From the NCBI GenBank assembly GCA_038049695.1, contig CP142458.1, positions 57,693,501-57,757,500 of the forward strand: DNA of 64,000 nt, given 5' to 3'. The notes under the pieces are model-generated. The model was not told where the DNA came from and did no database searches. It was given only the letters and a program-made list of their open reading frames with translations. Of the stretch, positions 21,513-34,200 are shown piece after piece. The translations under genes were made by a program, and so were the position numbers. Origin of the DNA: Cinnamomum chago (Eukaryota > Streptophyta > Magnoliopsida > Laurales > Lauraceae). Each line of letters opens with the position of its first letter. The first letter of the stretch is position 1.

Positions 21513-22476
21513 ATGGATATTATTAGAGATGGATCTTCTGTTTCCAAACCCCCTCTTTTGGATAGATCTAATTACCATTATTGGAAAGTTCGAATGACTG
21601 CTTTCCTTCAATCCATAGATGTGGATGTCTGGAACTGTGTGGAATTTGGTTACACCAAACCTACTGTCACCACTGATGGCAACAAGATTATTAAAAAACC
21701 CATGCCTCAATGGACCAAGGAGGATAAACAAGCCTTCAATTTTAACAGTAAAGCTTTAAATGCCATTTTTAATGGTGTTTCTCATTCCGAATTTCGTCGG
21801 ATATCTATTTACAAACTTGCTAAAGAAGCATGAGATATATTAGAAACTGTTCATGAAGGTACTCTCAAAGTTAAGCAAGCCAAACTTCAAAGTTTGGCTA
21901 CTGCTTTTGAAAATCTAAAAATGGATGAAAATGAAGTTTTTGATGATTTCAATGATAAGTTATCCACTATTGTGAATTCTAGTTTCTACGTGGGTGAAAT
22001 CATTCCTGAACACAAAATTGTTAAAAAAAAATTAAGATCTCTTCTTGAGAGATTTGACCCAAAAGTAGTAGCTATTGAGGAGTCCAGCAATTTGTGTTTA
22101 ATCAAAGTTGATCAGTTAGTTGGAAATATGCAAACCTTTGAAGCCAATTTCAGAAAAACAAAGAAAAATAAAGGAATGGCTTTGAAGACTCATCTGGGAC
22201 ATGATGATGACTCCGAACAAGAGACTGAAGACCCAGATATTGATGCTCTCTTTGTTAAAAAGATTTTAAAAAGAATTTTAAAATTCTTCTCAAAAAGGAC
22301 ATAATAGGCCTTTTTCTTCTTTTAAATCCAATACTAGTCAAAACTCTGAGAAAAATGTGTCCAAAATCCCTCCCAAGAATACTCACTGTTATGAATGCAA
22401 AGGTTTTGGTCATTATGCTTCTCAATGTGCCAATAGAACTTTCAGAACTCAAGGAAAGGTTTTGAATGTCACGTGA
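21513..22476 (+). pseudogene. SIRE-type gag
   Basis: The structural protein of the particle. It starts MDIIRDGSS soon after the primer site and has the copia Gag core (LLDRSNYHYWKVRM near the N-terminus, LMDEN-like segments later). A TGA stands at 21831, and the frame moves from 0 to 1 near 22255-22310 in an A/T-rich run. The zinc knuckle HCYECKGFGHYASQC (22384 on) binds RNA. A TGA at 22474 follows. Stops and shifts abolish full-length product. Confidence 0.88.
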
Positions 22477-24480
22477 GATGATGATTCAGATCAAGATTGC
22501 AATGATATTGAACATGAATCATCATCACTTGAACATGGAAAGTTTATGGCTTTTATGGCAAGATCTAACGATTCCTTTTTGCAGGAAAGTGTGGAAAAAT
22601 CAGATGAAATTATTTCAAAGGATCTTAATTCTTTATCAGATAATGAACAGGATTTAGTAGAAGCATATCAGAGTCTCCTCAAGCACTCAAGGAGGATGAC
22701 TCAATTGAATGACATTCTGAAGGGAAAATGGAAGACAACTAAAAAAGAAAATATTGTTTTTAAAACTGAATTCAATGAAACCCAAGGTAAAGTATCTCAA
22801 CTTGAATCACAGTGTACAATTCTATCTAACAAGCTGATTTCTATAGGGAATGAACTCGACTTACTACATGAGCACTCTGTTCAAGCTGACAAGGAAATTC
22901 CAATCCTAAATAAAGAACTAGATTCCTGCAAAGCTGAAAAAGCTAGCATCTCGGAAAAACTCAAGATGACTAATTCTGAATTGGTATCTACCAAAGCTGA
23001 TCTTAATCGGATGAACACAGGGTCAAAGAAACTTGATGAAATTTTGGGCGCGCAAATCATATCTAGCAGTAAGCATGGCCTTGGATTTGACTATGGTGCA
23101 TCCTCCTCCAAAAACCCAAGTAAATTTGTTCGGGGTAATACATTGTTTGTTATTGAACCTGCTGTTTATCATCTTAAACATGTGAACTTCAACCTCAAGA
23201 ATTACAGGCCTCATCGTAAATATGTCCCGACTTGTCATTTTTGTGGAATCATTGGACATATTAAGCCTCATTGCAATAGACTACGTAACAAACTTCGCAA
23301 TGAAAGAAGGAAGATCAATTTGACCCCTTATAAGGTCAAACAAAAATCCATTTGGGTAGGCAAAACTGATCTTTGCTATAATGTGGTTCTAACTGCTCTT
23401 AAAGCACAAAGTTCACATGTATGGTATTTAGACAGTAGGTGCTCTAGACACATGTCAGGGGATAAGTCTCTTTTCACATCTCTTGAAAGTCACCATGGTG
23501 GTAATGTTCAATTTGGAGATGGAAGCAAATCAAAAGTCATTAGTAAAGGATCTGTCAACATACCAGGTATGTCAACTATCAATAATGTTTTTCTGGTTGA
23601 TGGACTTAAGGCAAACTTGCTAAGTATCAGTCAATTCTGAGAGTCTGGTAATGAGGTTCATTTTTCTCTAAATGCTTGCTCAATTGTAGACAATCATGGA
23701 AAACATGTTCTTTTTGGTAAAAAGAATTCCGATAATTACCATGTGGCTGTCAATGAAAATGTCTTAAGCTGCAATTCTGCTACCGTTGATAATGTTGACT
23801 TTTGGCATCAAAGGCTAGGTCACATTAACCATTCTGATTTGGAAAAACTTTCTAAGCAAGAATTGGTTCGAGGACTCCCCAAACTTCAAAAACCTCGTAA
23901 CCACGTGTGTGGCCCTTGCCAATTAGGGAAACAAATTAGATCACCACATAAGAAATTGGATATGCTTGCTACCAAAAGACGACTAGAGTTACTTCATATG
24001 GATCTTATGGGTCATTCAAAATCTGAAAGTATTGGTAGTAAAAAGTACATTTTTCTCACTATTGATGATTTCTCTAAATTTACTTGGGTTCGCTTTCTTA
24101 GAGATAAATCTGAAACCTTTGATGTGTTCCATTGCTTATGGCTTCAACTTCTTACATATAAGGGCGAATAGTTTGGTGCAATTGCAAGAATCAGATCTGA
24201 TGATGGCACTGAGTTTCAGAACTCCTCTTTTAACTCTTTTTATACTGAGAATGGAATAAAACATGAGTTCTCTGCCCCTAAAATTCCTCAAAAAAATGGA
24301 GTTATTGAAAGAAGAAATCGGGTTGTACAAGAAATGGCTCGAGTCATGATCCATAGTAAGAACATGCCTCAAAAGTTTTGGGCAGAGGCAGTCAACACTG
24401 CTGTCTATGTGATCGATCGAGTCTACATCAGGGCAGGCACAAAGAATACATCCTATGAACTATGGAATGGTAGAAAACCT
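22477..24480 (+). pseudogene. SIRE-type coiled coil, second zinc knuckle, protease and integrase
   Basis: Frame 1 continues from gag. 22477-23060 encodes a Glu/Lys/Leu-rich coiled coil, and a second knuckle CHFCGIIGHIKPHC follows near 23233. The protease active site reads LDSRCSRHMSGD at 23428 on, where Gly usually follows DS, so the DSG triad is lost. After a TGA at 23638, integrase shows the HHCC region (HQRLGHINHSDL, then CGPCQLGK) and catalytic Asp (LLHMDLMGH), Asp (SDDGTEF, just after a TAG at 24169) and Glu (NGVIERRNR). The conserved order fits copia: protease-integrase-RT. Confidence 0.88.
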
Positions 24481-26565
24481 ACAGTTAAATACTTCAAAAC
24501 TTTCGAGAGTAAGTGTTACATCTTGAAAGACAGAGAGCATCTTGGAAAATTTGACTCTCGAAGTGATGAAGGGATTTTTTTTGGGTATTCTTTAAATAAC
24601 AAAGCCTACAGGGTGTTTCATTTGCATACTTCAATAGACATGGAATCTTTCAATGTCATTGTAGATGACGCTGGACCTTCTTATTTTTCTGATGATGAAG
24701 ATGAATTCCTACTAACTCTTAATTCTTCTCCGCGGGTTGAGCATGACGGGAAGCAAAATAAGGAACAACTAGATCCAGTCACACCAGATCAAGAAACTAT
24801 TATTCCTGATACAGAATCTGAATCTGAAAGTGAAAAGTCTGGACTGAAATTGAAAGATTTTGCTCAAAGAACACCAAGTCATCAACCTTCTCAAAGCAAG
24901 GAAGTACATCCTAGATCCCAAAAAGGTCAGGTAATCAAAGATCATCCTCTTGACAAAGTCATTGGTGATATTCATGCTCCATTAAAAACTTGTCAACAAG
25001 TCCAAAATGAGGTAAATTCTTTGTGTTATGTTTCCTCTCTTGAACCCAAAAACATAAATGAAGCACTTATTGACGACTCCTGGATTAATGCCATGCATGA
25101 GGAGTTAGGTCAATTTGAGCGTAACAATGTTTGGAAACTAATTCCAATGCCCAAAAACACGCGTCATCTGAACAAAATGGATTTTTAAAAACAAAACCGA
25201 TGAACTTGGACAAGTCATTAGAAACAAGGCTAGACTAGTTGCCCAGGGCTACACACAGGCGGAGGGAATAGATTTTGATGAAACATTTGCTCCGGTTGCT
25301 CGTCTTGAGTCCATCCACATTTTATTAGCAGTAGCTTGTTCCTTGAAAATCAAGTTATATCAGATGGATGTCAAGAGTGCCTTCTTGAATGGATTTTTCA
25401 ATGAGGAGGTGTATGTTGAACAACCTAAAGGTTTCCAAGACCCTCATAGCCCTGATCATGTGTTTAAATTGAACAAAGTCTTGTATGGTTTGAAGCAGGC
25501 TCCTTGAGCATGGTATGAAAGACTGACTACCTTCCTGCTAGAAAACTCTTTCATAAGGGGCGGTGTGGATAAAACCTTATTTTTCAAGAGAGATAGAAAC
25601 AATATCCTCATTGCTCAAGTTTATGTGGATGATATTGTTTTCGGATCCACATCTGAAAGTTTAGCTAACTCCTTTGCCACATGTATGTCACAAGAATTTG
25701 AAATGAGCATGGTTGGAGAATTATCTTTTTTCTTAGGTCTACAATCAAACAATGCGAGAATGGGATATTTCTTTCTCAATCCAAATATTCTCAAAATATT
25801 TTGAAAAAATTTGGGATGAACTCAGCTAAACACTCCAGTACTCCTATGAGCACCACAGTTAAGTTGAGCTTAGACTCTTCCGAGAAAGACTTCGATGAAA
25901 GATTGTATCGAAGCATGATAGGAAGTTTGTTGTACCTAACTACTAGTCGACCAGACATCTCCTTTAGTGTTTGTGTTTGTGCTAGATATCAGTCAAGACC
26001 TAAGGAATCGCATGTCCAAGCTGTGAAGAGGATTCTAAAATATATTAGTGGCACCACTAGTTTTGGAATATGATTTTCAAGAGATACCACCATGAATGTT
26101 GTGGGTTACTCCGATGTTGACTGGGCAGGTTGTGTAGATGATCGAAAAAGCACTTCGGGTGGCTGTTTTCTTATTGGCAATAATTTGGCTGCATGGCATA
26201 GCAAGAATCAAACTTCCACCTCCCTATCTACAGCTGAGTCAGAATACATCGCGGCTGGAAGCTGTTGCACACAATTGTTATGGATGAAACAAATGCTATC
26301 TGATTATGGCATTGCAAAAACCACAATGGTAGTTTATTGTGATAACAAAAGTGCTATGGACATTTCTAAAAACCCGGTACAACATTCCAGAACCAAACAC
26401 ATAGACATAAGGCATCATTTTATTAGAAATTTGGTTGAATAAAAGATCATCAGCTTGGAGCATATCCCTACGGAAAATCAACTAGCTGATATTCTTACAA
26501 AACCTTTGGACCCCACTCGGTTTGACTCCCTCCGTAAGTCACTTGGTATTTGCTCATACCCTTAA
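24481..26565 (+). pseudogene. SIRE-type reverse transcriptase and RNase H
   Basis: An acidic, Ser-rich linker (24660-24860) leads to RT. RT starts about 25030; blocks seen are [33 protein letters not shown] and the catalytic YVDDIVFGST (about 25624). The frame shifts near 25180 and 25760-25800. TGA codons replace expected residues at about 25507 and 26071. RNase H follows with YSDVDWAGC, TAESEYIA, VVYCDNKSA and RHHFIRN, then a TAA at 26440 and final ADILTKPL. Several premature TGA fit C-to-T or G-to-A changes of CGA or TGG. Confidence 0.9.
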
Positions 26566-27592
26566 TTTCTTTCACTCTCACTCATTGTTCTTTAGTGTCT
26601 TCCTAATCTTGTGATTCATTGAATTTTTTGCCAAGTTTGAGATTCTTATATTTTTTTTCACTGAAAAACATCATCACGGTTTGATGGTTATGGTTTGATT
26701 GCATATATTCAGTTCTTCTCTCCTGGCATAAAATAAAATAAAATAAAAACTGGCCTTTTATATTTTACCAAAGGATCAAGACTACCTACGAGTATATGTG
26801 ATAGCTACTATATAATTGAAAAGTTTCATTAGAGAAGGCTACCATATTCATTAGTGTGAAAGTCACCTATGATGGATCTTATTTGGGCAGCTTAAAGAGC
26901 GGAAAAAAAAAAAAGAAAAAAAAGGCCAAATGGAGTTGATTCTGTTTTGTGTGATTCTATCATTCATCCTAGCACAGACTAAATTTCAAAACTTTCACTC
27001 TCACTTCCAATCTTACGCTTGGTAAAATCTTTGTTGTATGATCAATACGGGATTTACTTTGACTTTGATATGAGTTTGTGCAAATTATTTTCTTTGGCAT
27101 TTTTTTTCTTCCTCTGACCTGTTTCCCTTTCTGGCCCAGGTTCGATCGATCGGACATCCCAGACCAATCGATCGTACCACGTCTCAGTCCGGTTATAAGT
27201 TGTTCTGTCTTTCCACTTCTCTCATTCTTTTACTACTTCAACCCTAGACCCATTTTCCCCTTTCTCCTTCAAGGTTTTTCCACTGGGCTTTCAAGCTCTC
27301 TCTGAGGCATCTCTTCTCCTTATCTCTTTCTTTCATTCTATTTCCTTTAATTTGCTATTATTTGGTTGTGGTAGATGTATTGGGTGATTGGAAGTGTTGG
27401 TTTCTTTGTGGTTGTTGAGAGGAAGATTGTGTTGTCATTGTTTTGCCTAGTCTCTTTGTTGAATGTGCGCAGTTTGTAGTGTGGTATCCATGTTGTTCAT
27501 CCATTTTGGACGATACATTTCTAAGTTGAAGGTTGGATATCTTTATTTTTGTCATGCACTCAAGGTGTTTGATTTTTTGCTCCAAAGAGGAA
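26566..27592 (+). other. Spacer between pol and the extra ORF
   Basis: AT-rich, no coding signal. It contains an AAATA-type run near 26732, A-runs near 26906-26925 and one more GATCGATCGG palindrome pair at 27143-27170, like those in the LTR. It may serve as leader for the downstream ORF. Confidence 0.5.
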
Positions 27593-28624
27593 ATGGCTCC
27601 CAAAGCTTCTCAACCTCGCAAGAAGACTTGTCACCGTGGTAGTTCATCTTCTGCCACTCCTTTTGACTGCAACAGATTTCAGAGTCTGGTGAAAGAAAAT
27701 TCTTTTACGAATGTTTTTTCAAAGAAACAAGTGCTTGTAGAACGTCCAGTATGTTTGGCAAAGATGGATATTGATTTCAGTACTTGGCTTCATGAAAGGG
27801 ACTAGAACTCCCTTTATGTATTTGACCCAACTGCATATGGGTCTTTGGTTCAAGAGTTTTACAACAATATCCATGATATTGGACAAGAATCGTTTAAATC
27901 TTTTGTTCGTGGGATGATTATTGAAGTTGATCCAAACATCATCAGTCAATTTCTTCAAATTGATAGGAGCCTTGATGCAATCTATCCCACTCCTGAGCTA
28001 GACTCGGATGATATAGAAGATCCAGTGGATAATACTAATTGGAGTGATGTTATCACAACTCTTACTGGTGGTCGTCGGCGTGTATGGCCTGGGGGAATTC
28101 TTAAGCAGAAATATCTTACACCGTCCTACCGCATGTTAAACCTCTTTGTTTGCTTCAATCTTGATTCCTTTTACCATCTATAAGCATATGCTGGCCGCCC
28201 TCTCGGTGCTTCGACTACTTCTCTTCCTTATGGGGCTCTTCTCACTACGAGTCTTCTCTCCAGTGGGGTTGTTGTCGGGCCACATGATAGCATTGTGAAA
28301 GGGAGAGGCCCTATTTCTTTTCGCACCATTAGTCTGTCATCTTCCCATGTCGATGACAGCGGTGATGATGCTTCGGAACAAGGTGAAGCGGCTACTAAAG
28401 TCCCTCCTCCATTTGATCAACAGTTTGAGTCAACTATGCCAGTGTATTTTCAAGAGTTTGAGAATCGTCTTTTTGATCAATCTACTCATATTGAATTACT
28501 TGAACATCATATGGATTAGCGGTTTCAGGAGGTGTTTACTCAGATGGAGCAACTTCAAATTGGCAGTAACAGGATTGAGGAGAAACTTGATTCTCTCCTT
28601 CATCGATTCCCTCCTCCTCAGTAG
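27593..28624 (+). pseudogene. Extra ORF after pol of the SIRE-type element
   Basis: A single frame of 343 codons from MAPKASQPRK to FPPPQ with stops at 27803, 28181 and 28517. The basic N-terminus precedes a conserved region (FDCNRFQSLV, VCLAKMDIDFSTWL, VQEFYNNI, VRGMIIEVDPNIISQFL) like the 'putative plant transposon protein' family found in this place in SIRE-like elements. The C-terminal part is predicted coiled coil (FENRLFDQSTHIELLEHHMD, then Glu/Leu-rich). Other members of the lineage have been described with an env-like ORF here, but I see no signal peptide or membrane segment, so an envelope role is not supported. Confidence 0.75.
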
Positions 28625-29006
28625 TCCGTGGCAACTATCTTTTTGTCCTCACATCAATCTTTTCTGTTATATGTTAACTATACTTACTTTCTGTTTCTGA
28701 TGGCACATCTTTCCCCATTTTGATCTCTCTGTTTCGTTAATGGACTAATTCGTCTTCATTTACAATTTTTCATCCTTGTCAATTTATATCCAAAAAGGGG
28801 GAGATATAGTTCAGTTCACTTTTCATATTCTTTATATATGTGTGCTTATTTTACATACTATTTGATCATGATCTTTTGTCAAAGATTGCTTGTGACAGGT
28901 ATTGCAGGTATCGGCTATGGATGACGGATTTTCTTGAAGTATATTATTTTTTTGGGTAGTTTCTTAGTAGACTTAATGTATTAGATGTTTTTGTCCATGA
29001 ATTGCC

Positions 29007-29017
29007 AAAGGGGGAGA
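29007..29017 (+). promoter_or_regulatory. Polypurine tract of the SIRE-type element
   Basis: AAAGGGGGAGA directly before the 3' LTR. A second similar tract, AAAAAGGGGGAGATA, lies 215 bp upstream at 28792-28806. Confidence 0.85.
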
Positions 29018-29018
29018 T

Positions 29019-29875
29019 TGTTGGTATTTTTTAGTGTTGGCTAATTCATGTGGTTGGACAAAACATGGGATTTAATGTAATTTGAGATTTTTAGATGGAC
29101 CACTTCAGATTGGAAGAATTCAAAAGACGCAGAAAACAACAAGATTTCATCAGATAAGTCTATCCGATCGATCGGGCCCCATGACAGATCGATCGCCCCA
29201 GAAATACTCTCAGTTAAAAGACATATCGATTGATCAGACCAATTTTCGTCCCAGTTAAAAGCCAGTCCGATCGATTGAACAGCGGCAAATCTCACCTATT
29301 TTTTAGCAGCTTCCCTCTTCTGCCCAGTATTTCAATCCTATTTAAACATAATCTCTCATATACGGTTCCAAAAGCTTTATTTAAGGGTTTAACCCCTAAA
29401 AAGAACCCATCTCTCTCAGTTCTAAACCCTAGATTATTTTTAAAGAAATTGCCTTCCTCCAGAGAATCCCTTTGAGAGATTAATGTGCTGAAGCTTTGTC
29501 ATCTGGAGATTCATGATCCACGTTCCAGTCGATTTGTCTTGTTTAAGGCGTGGAGATCGAAGTGGTAGAGAATGTGAACGGCGTAGTCGTCGGCAAGAAT
29601 CACTGTGGTCCTTAGGTTGAGTTCAACTGTAAAGGGGAGTGAGTTTCTCTTGTAACCTACGATTTTTAGTGCTTGATCTTTATGGACCAGTGCAAGGTCC
29701 CGTGATTTTTTCCCTATTCAGGGTTTTCCACGTAAAATATTGTGTGTCCATCTTCTTGATTGCTTAATTGATTAACTTAGGTTATTGTTTCTTTTTATTC
29801 CATATTTATATCTGTGTTGGGATTTTTATTAATTTCTGTTAGGGTTTGTGATTATCAACCCTCCATAAGTTTTCA
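29019..29875 (+). repeat. 3' LTR of the SIRE-type element
   Basis: Begins TGTTGGTATTTTT and ends ATAAGTTTTCA. It matches the 5' LTR throughout but lacks part of the palindromic repeat block (shorter between about 29215 and 29285). Confidence 0.9.
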
Positions 29876-29880
29876 TTTTT

Positions 29881-31128
29881 TTTCCATCTCACTTGCACTC
29901 TTTATAATTGTATATTTGCACTGTTTAAATGATTCATAACCGCCTATGGCCGATTGCTTTTATTAATTCTCTTTTTGCTCGACTGTTCATATTGCATATG
30001 TGAAATCTTGAAGATTGTCCACAACTTAGCCCTTCCATGTTCCCCATGAGCTATTATTTCAAACTACTGATGCAAGCATTTACATATGCGCATAAGCTGT
30101 TGGTGGTTAAGAAACTATGGGATCCTTAAATGGGGTCCTTGCTTGATCTCTCTTACTCTTTATCTAAAGCAAAAAAAAAAAAAAAATCTCATGTTGTGGA
30201 GCATCTGAACTGTGTGCTTGGAAGAAAATAAAGTTACACCTCACACTTAAGCCCATTGGTAATTTGAGAAAGTTTTGCCCCAAGGAATAAGCCTCTAACA
30301 CTTTTAAGAGCCCTAGGCATTTTGACAATTTGACAATGCTTCACCCTGGTGCCAGCGTTGAGTCGCAAGTCTCAAATGCTTTTAAAAACACTACTTTTAT
30401 AAGGAAGGTTTAGTTTTTTCTTCTACAGTGCAGAGATCCAATCTTAATCTCTGCATTTTGAGGTGATTTAGTTTTAGCACTTGTCACCTATACGTGGTGG
30501 TTGCCTTCTCTTGGCAAGTGCCACATTAACATTTTGATTATCTTTGATGACGAGCAAAATATCCATTCGTTTACAGCTTTCTTCAACCCCAACAGGGAAA
30601 CTCCAAGAGGATGATGTGTCCCTAGGATTTTAGAATGGAAATCTTTTTTTATTTTTATTCTTATTTTTTTGTTAATTTCTAACCTTATCATCCTGTGATA
30701 TCTCCAGTCATATATAATCTCGTATGATTTTCCTTTTCTTTAGTGGTTCTTTATTTGGAAAGCCCTCTTTTTATTGTTTGTGTTAGGAGGTGTTTCCCCT
30801 AGAATGGCTTGAATCTTTCAACAATTTTTGCAATTCCTTTGATTTCCAGTATCATAAGCTCAGTCCATATGAAAAAAGAGTACGTCCTTGACAAGAGCAT
30901 GTATAATAATCAGCGCTTGTATTTTTTGAAATAGAATGAAATAAATTTAGGAGTCAAATCAATAGAGAGAAAGAGGAAGGATCAAGGATAAAATAACTAA
31001 ATAACAAGAAAAAATATCTTCTTTTGACTGAATAGTTAAAAAAAAAAACTATTTTCTCAACCCACTAAATGAAAAAACCTCATAGCTTGGAGACGCGTTT
31101 AATTTTATAATTTATTGCTCAACCCCCT

Positions 31129-31129
<1 letters not shown>
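29881..31129. other. No gene seen
   Basis: AT-rich DNA that was contiguous with 20400-20510 before the SIRE insertion. It has poly-A near 30170-30186. No family-level match was found in any frame. Confidence 0.5.
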
Positions 31130-31178
<49 letters not shown>

Positions 31179-31240
31179 CTTTCCTTTTGTTTCATCTGCA
31201 CACTTTGACTGTTTTCTTTCCTTTTGTTTCATCTGCACAC
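31130..31240. repeat. (CT)n microsatellite and adjacent 37-bp duplication
   Basis: About 22 CT dinucleotides (31130-31173), then TGTTTTCTTTCCTTTTGTTT with the following CATCTGCACAC occurs twice, at 31173 and 31210. Confidence 0.95.
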
Positions 31241-34200
31241 AAATAGGCCCACCAGGTGCCCATCATCGCAACCACGAGGCCAACATTCTACAAACTATGT
31301 TGGGGTTGGCCAGTTACTTACCAGTAAAAATGAGAAGAAAGTGAAAAAAGTGTACTCCAATCGTTAAAATTTTATTGGATATCACATTTGTGTCCAGATC
31401 GAATATGAGGGCACACCTGATCAACTTCTAAAATGTGAAAAAGATCCATCGGGATGATTGTGGTTTTTGGATCCTGATTCTAATATTTCCATGCTACATA
31501 ATCTAGCTATAATGTTATCTTTCCATATTCGGAGTTTGCGGGAGTAAGTATGAGTCTGGACTTGTGGTTGTCCAGAGTAATCAAATCTCGGGCTCGGGTC
31601 GTAACATAAAGGGGACTCTGAAATTTTGAGACCCCTTTTTGCCATCCCAATATTCTTTTGTCTAGTCCAAGATATCCCTCGTATCTTTTATTCCAAGGGC
31701 ATGTTTGTGTACACACCTTTTCCGCAAAAAAGGAAAATTTCCACGTAAGCAAATTCCATAGAAATGGAAACCTCAAAAAAGGATTTCTTTGAAATTTAGA
31801 AATTCATGTTTGGTGAAAAAAAAATTTCTTCACTGAATTGGTAAATGTTGTTTGGTGCGGCTGTGGGTTCCTTATAGAAAGTCAAATTTTCTTGTTAGGT
31901 TCAACAATTTTTCAAAGAAAAATAACATAACATGTATATAATTTATATATTCAATATCAAATAATAATGTATTTAAAGAAATAAAAAAAATAAATGAAAG
32001 AGTATAGGGTTTTGGGTTGAAATGGAAAAGAGTGAGGAAATGAGATTATATAAGGGAGAAGTTTTATGAAGAAATCCATTTCCTATTCCCTTTATATAAG
32101 GGAAAGGTATGTGAGCGCCACGTGTCCTGTTTGGTTGTACCTGTGATGCAGTCAGGTCCACATCAAGTGGGCTAAGATCCATGGGCTAGGCTTGGGCCCC
32201 ACGTTGGCAAAATGGCCCAGTTGTGTACAGCAAGAGCCCTGAACCTCCAAATTGAGCAATATTATTATTTTAGCATCTTTTTTTATTATCTCATTTAGTA
32301 TGTTTCTAGTTTTGGTATAGTCTAAGTTTAGCGAATGTATCTACTAAAGAATAGAAATCCAAGTGTAAAGGTAAACTTACCTTCTTTTGAAGTCCAAGAG
32401 GCCTTTTTAAGAACCTCATGTATTCTTAAAACTCATCTTCAATAATATTCATATTCACCTCTATTTGACATACATGATTTTTTTCTAGTTCTGAATCCTT
32501 AGAACTAACAGTGCTAAGCATGGCTTGGGGGTACCGACGATTAGGTGGTTGGTATCTAGGTTATAACTTCTCATTCGTACTATTATTTTTTCTGTGATAT
32601 CATTGGATCTTGCTCGGTTTTGCTCAAGTTAAGAGATTTGATCTTTGGGTTCAATATATGAATTTGATATGTATTAGAGATTGGTTAGGTTTGCGTCTAG
32701 ATTATATTGATTTGCTACTCAGTTATGTGTAGTTTCAGTTGTTTGAAACTCTACCTCCATGATTGGTCCTTCTAGAACCATCTTTGTATGTGAGTTGTGG
32801 CACATCTAATCCAATCCATTTCCATTGGCTGAATGCGCATATTCAATGGTGTATGTATCATTTTTCATGAATGCTCCCTGTAGTGCTAGATCTCTCCTTT
32901 AAGCCTAGTTTTTTATGGTTTGATGGCCATTGATGGATGAGATCTCCTATTTGAAAGATCAATGGCTCATAGTTGATGTGGATGTGTTGGATGAGGAGGT
33001 TTTTATGTTTTGTAATAGATTGGTGATGATTGGAGATGAGATTTGATGGAAAGTTTGGTGAATTAGAGAAGTTGTTGAAATTTGGAAAACTGAAATTTGT
33101 GTGTATCCACTCGACCGGCTCTGTCCCAGGTAGACCGGAGACACTACAGTCTTTAGAGATCTAAGGCGCCACGTATTTATTACAGAAACAGTGTAGCCGA
33201 TCAACCTGGCCAGCCACCAGTCGACTGGGTACACTGCATTGAGTTCCCAGACAGCAAACCAAGTCCCAGGTTTCCTTGTGTGGCAGGTCGGCCTGCCCTG
33301 TGCCAGATCGACGAGCCACACTACAGACAATAATTTCTAGATCTGTATTCCTTTTGAGATTGATGATATGTGGGGCCCATTGACATTCTATTTTTTGAAC
33401 TCCAATGATGTGGCAAACATGAGTCAATGGTTAGGCTTAACCTTGACCCATGTTGCCTCTCAAGTAGGGTCTACGGTATTAATTGAATTTTGATTCGATC
33501 CTTAAACGTTGTCAAAGAGTACCAAATTCATATCTCTTGGCATCTGAAACTTCAGTTTGGGACTAAATTAGCTGATAAGAGACCTTGGACCAGAAAAGGG
33601 GGCATTGACCTAAGATGGACTATTGCTATTTCTTCCTTGATTCGCATGGTGGTTAGAGATGATGGATATTCTTTTTTGCCATCCACTTTTGGTTATTATC
33701 TATTTCTTAAATCTGATTAATAAATGGAAATTAGAGGACCTAAACTTAAAGTGCCCTAGTGGTGACCCTAATTGTGAATGGAGATCACTTGACCCGTGTT
33801 TGTGACTAGGCGGCTCATCCTATGGCCTAAGAAATGGATGGACATGATGACCTCGGAGTAGATGCTGGTACTAATGATTTAGGGACTCACCTATGGATTG
33901 GCTATGTAATGAACAATGCTGAACATGGAATGCAATAGAAATGGACAAAAACCATGACAATGGTGTATTATGGCCGTAGATTCGATTATGGATATGGGCT
34001 ATGGACTGTGTATATAGGTTGGACATGGATACCGGACCTTGTATGGATATGAGATGACCTTGCTCACGCAAAGACGGCCTAGCCAGACACTTACCGTTGT
34101 ATGGTGCCCTCGAGTTTGTTAGTTTTATGGTCTCAATACTAGTATATGATGAATAAATTGATTAATTTCTTTATTTATCAATATATATTATTGCTTTCCT

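Larger units (their letters stand above)
20512..29875 (+). mobile_element. Ty1/copia SIRE-type retrotransposon, nearly complete but inactive
   Basis: Two LTRs (942 and 857 bp), an initiator-Met tRNA primer site, gag with zinc knuckle, a long coiled-coil stretch, a second zinc knuckle, protease, integrase, RT, RNase H, a 1-kb spacer, an extra ORF and a polypurine tract. The extra ORF after pol and the AAAGGGGGAGATTGTTGG junction fit the SIRE/Maximus lineage. Flanking TTTTT on both sides (20507-20511, 29876-29880) may be the target duplication, but lies in poly-T so is weak. At least nine in-frame stops and three or more shifts inactivate it. Confidence 0.92.

Noticed and set aside
30830..30890. 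Possible ribosomal protein L36e-like exon (SPYEKRV after a CAG)
   Set aside because: Too short, and the following residues do not match.
33490..33720. 76-codon open frame
   Set aside because: No homology, no splice or promoter support, inside repeat-derived DNA.
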